DNA of 64,000 nucleotides from DATEPR01 sp036491115 (GCA_036491115.1 DASXCQ010000043.1:132358-196357); one strand, 5' to 3'; numbered from the stretch's first letter, positions 28,345 through 37,396 are shown. Program-made: numbers and translations. The notes: generated by a model from the letters alone, not told the origin.

Positions 28345-28635
28345 GTGGACGGCTACCGGATCGACGAGCAGGTGGTGCGGGACGTCTCGGCCGCACTGGA
28401 CCGGGGTAGCGCCTCCGTCGCCGACGCCGGCCGGGCGCTGGGCTGGGCACCCGCGGCCGGGTTGGGTACCGGTGACCTGGACTCGGCGGCCGGTGATCTG
28501 CTGGCCGGCTGGTCGGCCGCGTTCACCGACCTGGGCGACGCGGTCGGCGACACCGCCACCGGCGTGCGCCGCTGCCTGGCCGGCTACACCGACGCGGAGC
28601 GGCAGATCGCCGACCTGTTCCGGGACGGCCCGTGA
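28345..28635 (+). CDS. EspC/DUF2580-like small type VII substrate
   Basis: 96 residues, GTG start five bases after the previous stop. Helical and Ala-rich, with VDGYRIDEQVVRDVSAALDRGSASVADAGRAL, resembling EspC-type ESX-associated proteins (DUF2580) of about 100 residues. It overlaps the next gene by GTGA. Confidence 0.7.
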   Translation: MDGYRIDEQVVRDVSAALDRGSASVADAGRALGWAPAAGLGTGDLDSAAGDLLAGWSAAFTDLGDAVGDTATGVRRCLAGYTDAERQIADLFRDGP

Positions 28636-29447
28636 CGGCCGGGTTCGGCGGACTCGGTTTCGACCCCGCACCCGGCGATCCCCGGCGGGTCGCCGCGCTG
28701 GCCGAGGCGGTGGCCGCCGCCGGTCGGCACGCCGGGGACGCGCGCGACGCGATCGCAGGCGCTGTCTCGGTGTCCCAGCCGTGGCAGGGCAGCGCCGCCG
28801 AGGAGTTCCGGGGACGCGGCACCGACCTGCCCGACCGGCTGGCCGCCCACCGGGACAGCACGGGCGCGGCGGCCGACGTGTTGTTCGAGTGGTCGGGCAC
28901 GCTGACCGACCTGCGGCTGCGGGCCGAGCAGTTGGACCGGCGGGCGCGTGGCGTCCGGTCGCGGCTGGCGGCGGCGGAACAGTTGGTTGACGAGTGGGAG
29001 ACGGCGGTGAGCGTGGCGAGCACCCACACCCGACCCGCCGCCGAGGCGACGCTGGCCGAACACCGGCAACGCCGGGACGCCCTGCGGGCGGACCTGTCCG
29101 ACGTGCTCACCGACGCACATCATCTGGCAGGAGAACACCGCACCGCCGCCGACCGCACGGCGGCCGCCCTGCGTGCCCTGGCACCGGTGGCACCGCCGGT
29201 CGCGCCGGTACCGAGGACGACGCTGGGCTCCCTGCTCACCGGCCTGTCCGGTGCGACGCGGGCGGCGGGCGCGGTGGTCGGGCTGGCCGGCGCGCCGGGG
29301 TCGACGCCACCGGCAGGTGCGGTCGCGGTGGCCGCGGCGCCGCCGTCGGAGCCTGCCGCGGGTGGTTCGTGGGTGTTCGGCCCCGCCGTGCCGGTGGACC
29401 GGCTGGTGGCGGGGTTGACCGGACGGCGGCGAGACACGACGACGTGA
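28632..29447 (+). CDS. WXG100-domain protein with long coiled-coil C-terminus
   Basis: 271 residues. The WXG-type turn is PWQGSAAEEFRGRGTDLPDRL. A long helical region rich in Arg, Glu and Ala follows (~90-190), then a Pro/Ala-rich tail. The start overlaps the EspC-like gene by GTGA and the stop overlaps the next gene by GTGA. Probably secreted with or by an ESX system; no enzymatic domain is seen. Confidence 0.72.
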   Translation: MTAGFGGLGFDPAPGDPRRVAALAEAVAAAGRHAGDARDAIAGAVSVSQPWQGSAAEEFRGRGTDLPDRLAAHRDSTGAAADVLFEWSGTLTDLRLRAEQLDRRARGVRSRLAAAEQLVDEWETAVSVASTHTRPAAEATLAEHRQRRDALRADLSDVLTDAHHLAGEHRTAADRTAAALRALAPVAPPVAPVPRTTLGSLLTGLSGATRAAGAVVGLAGAPGSTPPAGAVAVAAAPPSEPAAGGSWVFGPAVPVDRLVAGLTGRRRDTTT

Positions 29448-29965
29448 AGGTCGATCTCGTCGCGGGTGTCACCCCGGTGCCCCTCGGTTCGGTGGACGCA
29501 ACGGCGGCCGAGCTGACCCGGCTGATCACGGAGTGCCGGGGTGGTGACGCCGATCTCGGTGTGCCGGTCGCGGCACGGGAGGCGGCCGAGATCGTGCACC
29601 GGGCGTCAGCCGGGCTGGTAGCCGTTGTGCGGCAACCGAAAGCCGATCCGGCGCTGCTGGTCGGAGTACTCGCGGCGACGGCGGCTGCGCTGGTGGAGCT
29701 GTCCGTCGAATCCGACATGGACATCCGAGAGACAGTGGAGGGCCGGACACCGCTGGGTTACCCGGTGACGTTCGCCGAGCGGGTGGTGTCCGCGGAGCGG
29801 CTGAAGGCCGGTGAGCCGTTCGACTGCCAGTTGCAGGCGGTGGTGGCCGACCCGGACCGGCCGCGGCTGGCCGTGTTCACCCTCAGTTCGACGACCGGCC
29901 GGGGCTGGCTGGCCGTGTCAGCCGTCTTCGGCCGCCTGGTCGCCTCCACCGACTTCCGCGACTGA
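29444..29965 (+). CDS. Hypothetical protein, last gene of type VII cassette 1
   Basis: 173 residues, not recognised. It is soluble, without a signal peptide or WXG turn, and mixes helices with strands (LQAVVADPDRPRLAVFTLSSTTGRGWLAVSAVFGRLV), so a folded cytoplasmic partner such as a chaperone or immunity-like protein is possible. The start overlaps the previous gene by GTGA. Its 3' end overlaps the convergent AraC-type gene by 48 bases, within both coding regions. Confidence 0.65.
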   Translation: MKVDLVAGVTPVPLGSVDATAAELTRLITECRGGDADLGVPVAAREAAEIVHRASAGLVAVVRQPKADPALLVGVLAATAAALVELSVESDMDIRETVEGRTPLGYPVTFAERVVSAERLKAGEPFDCQLQAVVADPDRPRLAVFTLSSTTGRGWLAVSAVFGRLVASTDFRD

Positions 29966-30754
29966 GTCCCGGAACTCCCTCGGTGTCCGGCCGACGATCT
30001 TCCGGAACGTCCGGGAGAAGTGCGCCGAGTTCACGAAACCGCACTGCCGAGCCAGTTCCCCGATGCCGTAGGAGGTGCGCGTCGGATCGGCGAGCAGTTG
30101 CTTGGCGCGTTCGATCCGCATGCGCCGGATCCGGCCGGAGATGCCGTCGCCGTCGTCGAACAACTGGTACAGGCGGCGGCGCGAGATGAACAGCTCGTCG
30201 GCGATCCGCTCGGCGCTCAGGTCGGGGTCGGCCAGGTGCCGGTTGACGTAGTCGATGGCCTCCCGGTGCCGGGCGGCTGCCGTGTCGGCGCGGTGCAGGT
30301 CGGCGTGCAGAGCGCTGCGCAGCACCAGTTCGGCCAGGCCGACCAGGTAGTGCGCGGCGCCGTGCGGGTCGATGGTCTCCGGTTCACCAGCGGCGCCGAG
30401 CAGGTGCGCCACCGCGGACGAGAACAGCGCCTCCACCGGCCGGCGCACCACGACCTGGTGGAACATCAGCGGTTGCAGCTCGGCGACGTCGATCGACAGC
30501 CGGTGTGCCGCCACCGTCAGCACCACCACACCGGTCCGCCCGCCGTCCTCGGGCGCGCGCAGTTCGACCGTGCAGCCGGGCATCGTGAACCGCCGGGCGG
30601 CCGGTGGCAGCCTGCGCGGCACGGTCGCCCGCACCACCAGTTGTACGTCCCCGGCGGCCGGCCGCCGCTCGCCGGTGAGCGCGGCCAGGGCGGACGCCGC
30701 ACCGGACGCCCGGACCACCAGCACGCCGGGCTCCGGCGGTTCGTCCGCTGTCAT
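29918..30754 (-). CDS. AraC family transcriptional regulator
   Basis: 278 residues. The N-terminal ~170 residues are an unrecognised sensing domain. The C-terminal ~100 carry two helix-turn-helix units: LSAERIADELFISRRRLYQLF and YGIGELARQCGFVNSAHFSRTFRKIVGRTPREFR. Start ATG 30754 with GGGAGGGG upstream. It lies between the two type VII cassettes, converges on the first by 48 bases and is divergent from the second, so it may control the second. Confidence 0.88.
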   Translation of the reverse strand: MTADEPPEPGVLVVRASGAASALAALTGERRPAAGDVQLVVRATVPRRLPPAARRFTMPGCTVELRAPEDGGRTGVVVLTVAAHRLSIDVAELQPLMFHQVVVRRPVEALFSSAVAHLLGAAGEPETIDPHGAAHYLVGLAELVLRSALHADLHRADTAAARHREAIDYVNRHLADPDLSAERIADELFISRRRLYQLFDDGDGISGRIRRMRIERAKQLLADPTRTSYGIGELARQCGFVNSAHFSRTFRKIVGRTPREFRDSVAEVGGGDQAAEDG

Positions 30755-30887
30755 CCGACCCCTCCCGATCGGCCAGCAGGATATTCCGGCTGAGCAACAC
30801 GTGTGCACACCCGGGCAACGGCCATGGCTCTCGGTGCTCCGCCGGCCCGATGATCTGGGCCGACGCCGATCGAGGACGGAGCAGCGG

Positions 30888-31238
30888 ATGGCCGATCATG
30901 CGACGCGGACCGGGTCCGGTTTCGCGGTGCGGGACGAGGCGCTGGGCGCCTATGCCGGTGCCGCCGGCCGGATCGCGACCGACCTCGGTGGCTTCGCCCA
31001 CCACGAACTGCACACCGCGTGGCACCTCCCGGCCGACGCCTTCGGGCCGCTGGCCCACAGCACCGGTTTCACCACCGGGGTGGTCCGGTTCTGCGGCCGC
31101 GTGACCGACCTGGCGCACGGGCTCGGCGCGACCATGCGGGACATCGAGTCCGGCGTGGAGCAGACCCGGCGGCACTACCGCTCGGCCGAGCAGGCCGTCC
31201 TCGCGCACCTGCACGCCGGGAAGGGAACGACAGCATGA
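30888..31238 (+). CDS. EspC-like type VII substrate, first gene of cassette 2
   Basis: 116 residues, mostly helical (VRDEALGAYAGAAGRIATDLGGFAHHE, TRRHYRSAEQAVLAHL). The size and helix pattern fit ESX-associated EspC-like proteins. Start ATG 30888 with GGAG six bases upstream; it overlaps the NlpC/P60 gene by ATGA. Function is inferred from context only. Confidence 0.68.
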   Translation: MADHATRTGSGFAVRDEALGAYAGAAGRIATDLGGFAHHELHTAWHLPADAFGPLAHSTGFTTGVVRFCGRVTDLAHGLGATMRDIESGVEQTRRHYRSAEQAVLAHLHAGKGTTA

Positions 31239-32242
31239 CCCAGCTCGATCTCGTCGACCTGTTCGCCGATCCGATCCGGCAGCGGCTGCGCCAGGTGACG
31301 ACACACGCCGAACAGGTCGACCGCACGCAGACCGACCTGCGGCACGCGGCGACCACCACCAGCGACTGGCACCACCGGATGGCCGCCCGCACCACCGAAC
31401 TCACGGATCATTGGCACGGCACGGCCGCCCAGCGGTTCGCCCACCACGCCACGGACGCCCAGCACCGGCTGAACACGGTGGCCGACGCACTCGCCGCGGC
31501 CGACACCCTGGTGACCGGCGCGCTCGGCGAGGTCCGGACCGGACACGCCACGATCCGCGGGCTGCTGGACGAGTACACCGCGCAGGGCACCAAGATGGTG
31601 GCCGCGGCCCGGAAACTGAGCAACGCGGGCCATCCGACCGCGATGATCGACGCGACGAACTTCCTGGTGAAACTCGCCGACCGGTACGCGACCGAGGCGG
31701 ACACGGCGGTGACCACGGCGAAGCAGGCGCTGGTCACCGCCACCGAGGACCTGGCCGCGCTGGACGAGGCGCTGCCGACACCGCAGAAGCACGGAGCGAA
31801 GCACCATCACTCGGACCACACGACGACATCCGGCACCACCGTCGACATCGGCCACGGCCTCGGTTCGGTGACCGCGCCCAACGCGCGGGCCGCCACGGCG
31901 GTGCGCGCGGCGCTGAGCCAGCTCGGCGTGCCGTACGTGTGGGGTGGCGAGAGTCCCGGCCACGCCTTCGACTGCTCCGGGCTGACCGCGTGGGCGTACG
32001 GCCGGGCCGGCATCAGCCTGCCGCATTTCGCATCGTCGCAACGGATCGGCAAGAAAGTGTCCGAACAGGACCTCAAGCCGGGCGATCTGGTGATCTTCTC
32101 CGGGCACGTCACGATGTACATCGGCAAGGGGCAGGTGGTCGCCGCGCCGCACACCGGGACCGACGTGCAGATCGAGCCGCTGTTCACGTCCATCCCCGGC
32201 GATCCGTTCCTCGGCTGCTACCGGCCGAGCGTGCGGCCATGA
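31235..32242 (+). CDS. WXG-like and NlpC/P60 peptidoglycan hydrolase fusion
   Basis: 335 residues. The N-terminal ~180 residues are a helical domain with the WXG-type turn HWHGTAAQRFAHHA (WHG at 60-62). A short His/Thr linker leads to an NlpC/P60 domain of ~120 residues: YVWGGESPGHAFDCSGLTAW (nucleophile Cys247), GHVTMYIG (His291) and AAPHTGT (His306), so the catalytic residues are present. Such enzymes cut the peptide stems of peptidoglycan. With no Sec signal, export by an ESX system is the natural reading. Overlaps both neighbours by ATGA. Confidence 0.85.
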   Translation: MTQLDLVDLFADPIRQRLRQVTTHAEQVDRTQTDLRHAATTTSDWHHRMAARTTELTDHWHGTAAQRFAHHATDAQHRLNTVADALAAADTLVTGALGEVRTGHATIRGLLDEYTAQGTKMVAAARKLSNAGHPTAMIDATNFLVKLADRYATEADTAVTTAKQALVTATEDLAALDEALPTPQKHGAKHHHSDHTTTSGTTVDIGHGLGSVTAPNARAATAVRAALSQLGVPYVWGGESPGHAFDCSGLTAWAYGRAGISLPHFASSQRIGKKVSEQDLKPGDLVIFSGHVTMYIGKGQVVAAPHTGTDVQIEPLFTSIPGDPFLGCYRPSVRP

Positions 32243-32553
32243 CGATCACGGTGGCGGGCACGGCGCGCAGCGCGGACGGTTCGATCCGGGTCACCGTCGG
32301 ACCGGGCGGCATGCTGCGCGGGCTGGAGATCCGGCCGGCCGCACTGGATCGAGGCGGCCGGTGGGTGGCCGACACGGTGCTGGACCTGGTCCGGGTGGCC
32401 ACGGCGGCGGCGGCCGAGCGGGCCAGGCACCAGCTGCGGGACGAGCTGGACGGGCTGCCGGCGGAGGCGTTGGCCGCGCTGGGCTTCACCGCGGATGCCC
32501 GGCTGGTCGAGGAAGTGGAGTCGACGGTGCCATTGACCTGGCAGGACCTGTGA
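32239..32553 (+). CDS. YbaB/EbfC-like small protein
   Basis: 104 residues; the sequence IRVTVGPGGMLRGLEIRPAAL resembles the central strands of the YbaB/EbfC nucleoid-associated fold, with C-terminal helices. YbaB-like copies are frequent in actinobacterial type VII cassettes. Whether it binds DNA is not evident. Overlaps both neighbours (ATGA and TGATG). Confidence 0.65.
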   Translation: MTITVAGTARSADGSIRVTVGPGGMLRGLEIRPAALDRGGRWVADTVLDLVRVATAAAAERARHQLRDELDGLPAEALAALGFTADARLVEEVESTVPLTWQDL

Positions 32554-32900
32554 TGTCGGTACTGGACGCGGACGGCGTGCTGGCCGACGAGGTGATCGGC
32601 GCGGAGCAGGGCTGGGTGTTCGTGCCGTGCCGGCGGTTGCTGGGTCCCGGTGACCCGGTGCGGCCGGAGCTGCGGCGGCTGGCCGACGGTCGGCTGGCGC
32701 TGCTGGCGTACACGTCGCTGACCGATCTGGTGGCGGGGTGCGGCCGGCACCAGTCGTGGGTGCTGGTGCCGGCCGACTGGTTCGAACAGATCAGGGCGGA
32801 GTGCCGCTTCGACACGATCCTGCTGAACGCGGACGTGCCGCAGCGGTGGCGACAGGAGGCCGAGACGTGGCCGGGCAGGCCGGAGGACTGGGATGAGTGA
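32553..32900 (+). CDS. SAV_915-like small protein
   Basis: 115 residues. WVFVPCRRLLGPGDP...DGRLALLAYTSLTDLVAGCGRHQSWVLVP matches the pattern I recall for the actinobacterial SAV_915 family, also resembling an SseB-type N-terminal domain. Soluble, no membrane segment. Its ATG uses the last base of the previous stop (TGATG). The role within the cassette is unknown. Confidence 0.7.
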   Translation: MSVLDADGVLADEVIGAEQGWVFVPCRRLLGPGDPVRPELRRLADGRLALLAYTSLTDLVAGCGRHQSWVLVPADWFEQIRAECRFDTILLNADVPQRWRQEAETWPGRPEDWDE

Positions 32901-33168
32901 CGGATTCACGGTGAGCGGACTGGACCAGGTCGCCGCGCTGATCGGCAGCGGCGCCGACGGACTCGGCGGCATGGACGCGCCGTCGGTTCCGGACGCGGGC
33001 GCGTCGTCGGCTGCCGTGGCGGGTGTGTTGACCGCCCTGAGCGGCGTCGCCGGGTCGATCGTGACCACGGCGGGCACGGCCAGCGGCTACGTGCGGACGG
33101 GCCATGACGCGTATCGGGCCGTCGACGGTGACTGGGCGCGCGAGTTCGAGGCAGGAGGGGCGCGATGA
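32893..33168 (+). CDS. EspC/DUF2580-like small type VII substrate
   Basis: 91 residues with an Ala/Gly-rich helical body (VAGVLTALSGVAGSIVTTAGTASGYVRTGHDAYRAV). Size, composition and position resemble the EspC-like gene at 28345. It overlaps its neighbours at both ends (8 and 4 bases). Confidence 0.68.
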   Translation: MSDGFTVSGLDQVAALIGSGADGLGGMDAPSVPDAGASSAAVAGVLTALSGVAGSIVTTAGTASGYVRTGHDAYRAVDGDWAREFEAGGAR

Positions 33169-34373
33169 CCGTCGACCTTCAGGTGCAGGGCGACCCTGAG
33201 TCGGTGCGCGGCACCGCGACCGGGATGACCGCGCTGAGCGGCGCGATCGGCGACGCGGGCGCCGGGTTCGGCCAGGCGTCGGCCGCGTCCGAGTCGTCGT
33301 GGCTGGGCACGGCGGGCGACGCGTTCCGCTCCCGCATCGGCACCGCGCGGCAGGCCACGACGGCAGCGGCCACCGCGGCCCACCGGATGTCCACCGCGCT
33401 GCACACCTTCGCCGACCGCATGGCCACGGTGAAGGCGGAAATGGCGCGCGCCAGGTCGATCGCGTCCGGCGCCGGGTTGCAGGTGTCAGGTGACAGCATC
33501 CAGGAGCCGACACCACCACCGGCACCGCCCGCCGCCTGCTACACCCCGCAGGCCACGGCCGCGATCGCGCAACAGCAGGCCGCGGCCGAGGCGAAGTACC
33601 GGCGCCAGCTGCGTGCGTACCGGCAGGCCGAGCAGTTGGTCAACGAGGCGCGCAGGCAGGAACAGACCGCCCACCAGGACGTCACGGAGGCGGCCGACGA
33701 GGAACGCGGCGTGCTGGCCGAACTGAACCACGAGAAGTTCTGGCTGGCCGGCGCGACGTCCGCGGGCGTGGTGGCGAAGGCGTTGGAGCAGCGGGCGACG
33801 TGGGCCAAGCGCACCCAGGAACTCGGCCTGCTCTACGACCGGCTCGACCGCGCCGCCGCCGACTCCGAGGAACCGTTGGCGCGCACGGTGTTGAGCGCTG
33901 CCGCCGATCACGTGCTGGACAGCACGGCGGATGCGGCTTCTCGAACCACGACCAATGCCAAGCTGTCCGCGGACATCGCGCCGGACAGCGCGCTGGGCCG
34001 GCTCGCCAGTCATCTGCCGGCCGGCATCGCGGCGGCGCAGACGGCGGTGTCGGTGGTCGAGGCGCACGGCACCAAGGGAAAGGTGATCGCCGGAACGTCC
34101 GGTGTGGCCAGTTACGCGGCGGGCGAGGCAGCGGCCGGTGCCGCCGCGTCGGCGTTGGAGGGCGTGTCGATCGCGGCGGCGCCGGAGACGATGGGCCTGT
34201 CCCTGGTCGCCGGCGGCGTGGCCTTCGGCACGGGTATGGCGGTCGAGCACTTCGGCCCACCGGTCTACGACTGGACGACCCGCGCGGCAAGCAACGTGGC
34301 CGGCACCGTGGCCGGCGCGGTCACCCACCCCGGTGACACGATCAGCTCCATCGGCCACGCCTTCGGCCTGTAG
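33165..34373 (+). CDS. WXG100-domain protein with coiled coil and hydrophobic C-terminus
   Basis: 402 residues. The WXG turn is SSWLGTAGDAFRSRIG (~residues 44-59). Residues ~130-225 are a long charged helix with many Ala, Gln and Arg. The C-terminal third (SVVEAHGTKGKVIAGTSGVASYAAGEAAAGAAASALE...) is small-residue rich and hydrophobic, as in membrane-inserting regions of polymorphic-toxin-like proteins. No known toxin catalytic motif is seen, and no immunity gene follows. Last gene of cassette 2. Probably an ESX-exported effector or structural protein. Confidence 0.72.
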   Translation: MTVDLQVQGDPESVRGTATGMTALSGAIGDAGAGFGQASAASESSWLGTAGDAFRSRIGTARQATTAAATAAHRMSTALHTFADRMATVKAEMARARSIASGAGLQVSGDSIQEPTPPPAPPAACYTPQATAAIAQQQAAAEAKYRRQLRAYRQAEQLVNEARRQEQTAHQDVTEAADEERGVLAELNHEKFWLAGATSAGVVAKALEQRATWAKRTQELGLLYDRLDRAAADSEEPLARTVLSAAADHVLDSTADAASRTTTNAKLSADIAPDSALGRLASHLPAGIAAAQTAVSVVEAHGTKGKVIAGTSGVASYAAGEAAAGAAASALEGVSIAAAPETMGLSLVAGGVAFGTGMAVEHFGPPVYDWTTRAASNVAGTVAGAVTHPGDTISSIGHAFGL

Positions 34374-34489
34374 CTCGTGTGCGGCCGGGCCAGCCACAAC
34401 CTCATCCAGACGTCGGTGCCACTTGCCGCTGGTGCCAGCCGACGACATCTCGGCCAACTCCATCTCCGGCCATCCGGGGCCTGTCGCTC

Positions 34490-35818
34490 TCACGCTTGCC
34501 GTGGTGTGCTGCTCGCGGGCTCGAGCCGATGGTCACGCCCCAGTGACCCGCCATGGGTTGTGGGAAGATCGCGCAGTCGCCGGTACGGCGAGCACAGCAG
34601 GAAACCACCGGTGGCGACCAGCCCTGCGGCCATGACCCACAGCGCGACCCGCACGCCGGCCAGCGAACCGAGCCCACCGGCCAGCACCGCGCCCACCGGC
34701 ATGCAGCAGTAAGCGAGCGTGCTGACGCTCGCGGCGAGCCGGCCCATCATCTCCGGCGGCGTATAACGCTGAACAAACCCGTCGTAGACGACGTTGCCGG
34801 CGACCATGCCAACCGCCATCACGGCGTAGCCCGCGAAGAGCACCAGGCCGGCGCCCGACCGAGTGAGCGGTACGAGCAACATGAACGGAAGTCCCACGAC
34901 GTAACAGCACAGCACCGCACGGGCCGTGCCCAGCCGGCCCGCAAGGCGCCGTGCGCACAGGGCGCCGAGCACCCCACCCACGCCGACCGAGGCCATCAAG
35001 GCGCCTGCCACACCTGAATCGACACCGACGATCCTGACCAGGAAGTAGATGAGGAGCGAGTCCATTCCAGTCAGGCAGAGATTTCCGCCGGCCGCGGCCA
35101 GAGCCACCGGCCGCATGTAGGGGTCGGTGAACAGGAAGCGCAGGCCGTCCACCACTTCTCGACGCAGGTCGCGCCGCTCGGTGGGCGCCCGCACTGCCGG
35201 TTCCCGCGAGCCGATCGAGCGAAGGCAGAGCGCCGAGACCGCGAAGGTGACCGCGTCGGCGAGCAGACCCGATGCGACACCCGCGAGGGCGGCGATCCCA
35301 CCCGCGATGCCCGGCCCGCCGATCTGCGCGGCCGAACCACTGCCCTGGAGTTTGGCGTTGGCCTCCACGAGGTCCTCACCCTCGACCAAGGCAGGCAGGT
35401 ACGCCTGATAGGCACTGGTGAAGAAGACGGCAGACACACCGGCCAGCAACGCGACGGCCAGCAGTTGGCCGATCGTCAGCACTCCACACCAGTCGGCCAC
35501 CGGCACGCTGGCGAGCAGGAGCATCGAGACCACGTCGCACAGCAGCATCAGCGGACGCTTCGGCAGGCGGTCCACCCACGCCCCCGCGACCAGCCCGATG
35601 ACCAGCCACGGCAGCCAGGTCGCGGCCGTGAGCAACGCCACCTCGAAGGGGCCGGCATGCAGGCTCTGCACAGCGATGAGCGGCAATGCCACCCACGTCA
35701 CCGCGCTGCCGAACTGGCTGGTGGTCTCACCGACCCAGAGCAGCCTGAAGTCGCGCCGCCGAAACAGACTGCCCTGCCACCTGCGGGCGAACAGCTCCCG
35801 CCCGCGCTTGGCCAACAT
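34490..35818 (-). CDS. MFS efflux transporter, macrolide-efflux type
   Basis: 442 residues with 12 membrane helices. The N-terminus RRRDFRLLWVGETTSQFGSAVTWVALPL is typical of DHA3/macrolide-efflux MFS pumps, with the loop GAWVDRLPKRPLMLLCD. Start ATG 35818 with GAGGGAAG immediately upstream. It stands alone and is flanked by non-coding DNA on both sides. It may confer drug tolerance; the substrate is not known. Confidence 0.88.
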   Translation of the reverse strand: MLAKRGRELFARRWQGSLFRRRDFRLLWVGETTSQFGSAVTWVALPLIAVQSLHAGPFEVALLTAATWLPWLVIGLVAGAWVDRLPKRPLMLLCDVVSMLLLASVPVADWCGVLTIGQLLAVALLAGVSAVFFTSAYQAYLPALVEGEDLVEANAKLQGSGSAAQIGGPGIAGGIAALAGVASGLLADAVTFAVSALCLRSIGSREPAVRAPTERRDLRREVVDGLRFLFTDPYMRPVALAAAGGNLCLTGMDSLLIYFLVRIVGVDSGVAGALMASVGVGGVLGALCARRLAGRLGTARAVLCCYVVGLPFMLLVPLTRSGAGLVLFAGYAVMAVGMVAGNVVYDGFVQRYTPPEMMGRLAASVSTLAYCCMPVGAVLAGGLGSLAGVRVALWVMAAGLVATGGFLLCSPYRRLRDLPTTHGGSLGRDHRLEPASSTPRQA

Positions 35819-36397
35819 TTCTTCCCTCTTCCAACACGAGTGCGGCAGTCGGTCTGCGTGATCCGGGCTGGCGTCAGGTCCGTTGTCCCGCAGGCTGATC
35901 GGCGCCGCACGCGCGCGGGCGTCCCGTGATCATGATGTTGTGACGCATAGCCAAGACCGGGCGAACCGCGCCGGCAGTCTAGATCCCGCCGCGCCGCGGG
36001 CGGAACTCGATTATCGCGCTCGGCGAGCTCGCTCCGTTGTTCCAGCGCCGTGACCTGCGGGCGAACGGCCGACCACAATCCGATCTCCACGGCACCGCAT
36101 GGCCGACTTCATCAATGCAAAGCCTGTGAGCACTTCCGTACCGAGCGGCTGGACGTTCATTTCGACAAGTGACGCCTCGATCCAGCCGTGAGCATCGGGG
36201 GTCTCAGCCAGCCGGCGCTCGGTTCCGCCGCGTGGCACCGAGTGGGCGCATCCGTGTCGGCCCGTCCGTAGGTGACGGGCGGCGGCAGGGGCATGTCGGT
36301 GGAACCGCCTCTGCCCGCCGCAACCATCGCGTGTCGTCCGTCCAGCGGCCAACTCGCCGGCGCCCGGGGCGCCGGCGGCAGGCCTGGCCGCCGTCGG
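35819..36397. other. Gene-poor stretch, possible remnant
   Basis: 579 bases with no convincing gene. On the minus strand, 36053-36208 reads a protein-like fragment (ETPDAHGWIEASLVEMNVQP, then LGTEVLTGFALMKSAMR) without a start, a ribosome site or a family I can name; it may be the trace of a lost gene. The right end holds a hairpin belonging to the oxidoreductase gene. Confidence 0.5.
36356..36376 (-). terminator. 9-bp perfect hairpin after the quinone oxidoreductase gene
   Basis: GCCGGCGCC and its complement flank a CGG loop, 22 bases beyond the stop codon of the minus-strand oxidoreductase. No T-tract. Confidence 0.6.
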
Positions 36398-37312
36398 CTA
36401 CGGGATCAGGACGATCTTGCCCCGCGTGTGCCCCTTCTCCAGCAACTCGTAAGCAGCCTGTACCTCCGTCAACGGGAACGTCGCGGCGATCGGGATCTCC
36501 AGCTCGCCCCGGTCCACCATTCCCGCCAGTTCGCCCACCACACCCGCGGTGGCAGCAGCCGCACTGCCCTCACCCTTGACGCCGTACTCCTGGATCGCGG
36601 CGAAGTCGGCGATCGTGTCGATCCGCTCGGCAGGAACCCCCAACTCCACCGCCAGCTTCACGTACCCATCGCCATGCGTGTCGATGAACGCGTCGATCGT
36701 GCCGACCGAGCGCAGCCGGTCGGCCAGGCCGGAACCGTAGGCCACCGGCGTCACGTTGTGCTCGCGCAGCCAGTCGTGGTTGGCCGGCCCGGCGATGCCG
36801 ACCACGGACGCACCGGCCCGCTGCGCCAGTTGCACGGCGGCGAACCCGACCCCGCCCGCGGCGCCGGACACCGCGACCGTGTCACCGGGTCCTGCCGCCA
36901 CCGCCCGCACCGCCGCGTACGCCGTGGTACCGACCACGAACAGCGAGCCGGCGGCCTCCCACGGGACACCGGCCGGCTTGCGCGTGAGATTGCCCGCATC
37001 GACCACGACGTGCGTGGCGTGGCCGGCCCGCCGGTCGGTGAACCCGGCCACCTCGTCGCCGACGGCGAACCCGTCGATCCCGTCGCCGACCGCCTCCACC
37101 ACGCCGGCCAGGTCGCTGCCCTCGCCGGACGGGAACGTCGCGGGCCACATGCTGTGCAGCAGCCCCTGGCGGATCTTCCCCTCCCCCGGGTTGATCGACG
37201 TGGCCTTCACCCGGACCAGCACCTCACCGGGACCGGGCACCGGATCGGGGATCTCGACCACCTTGAGCACGTCGATCCCGCCGTATTCGTCGAAGCGCAC
37301 CGCCTGAGCCAT
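36398..37312 (-). CDS. MDR family NADPH:quinone oxidoreductase-like protein
   Basis: 304 residues. The N-terminal GroES-like domain (MAQAVRFDEYGGIDVLKVVEIPDPVPGPGEVLV) and Rossmann motif DTVAVSGAAGGVGFAAVQLAQ are typical of the zinc-independent quinone oxidoreductase branch of MDR proteins. The C-terminus FPLTEVQAAYELLEKGHTRGKIVL is also standard. No Zn-ligand cysteines are seen. Start ATG 37312 with GGAGG nine bases upstream; the longer frame to 37414 has no good ribosome site. Confidence 0.9.
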   Translation of the reverse strand: MAQAVRFDEYGGIDVLKVVEIPDPVPGPGEVLVRVKATSINPGEGKIRQGLLHSMWPATFPSGEGSDLAGVVEAVGDGIDGFAVGDEVAGFTDRRAGHATHVVVDAGNLTRKPAGVPWEAAGSLFVVGTTAYAAVRAVAAGPGDTVAVSGAAGGVGFAAVQLAQRAGASVVGIAGPANHDWLREHNVTPVAYGSGLADRLRSVGTIDAFIDTHGDGYVKLAVELGVPAERIDTIADFAAIQEYGVKGEGSAAAATAGVVGELAGMVDRGELEIPIAATFPLTEVQAAYELLEKGHTRGKIVLIP

Positions 37313-37396
37313 CCGAAGTCCTCCTGCACTCCTGGCAACCCCTACCCCGCCTGCAACACGGACGGCCCCCGGACTTATGCCGGTCCACCGAAACGA

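Noticed and set aside
34377..36397. The MFS gene and its flanks as a recently transferred island
   Set aside because: Flanks are gene-poor, but no attachment repeats, integrase or clear change in composition could be shown by eye.
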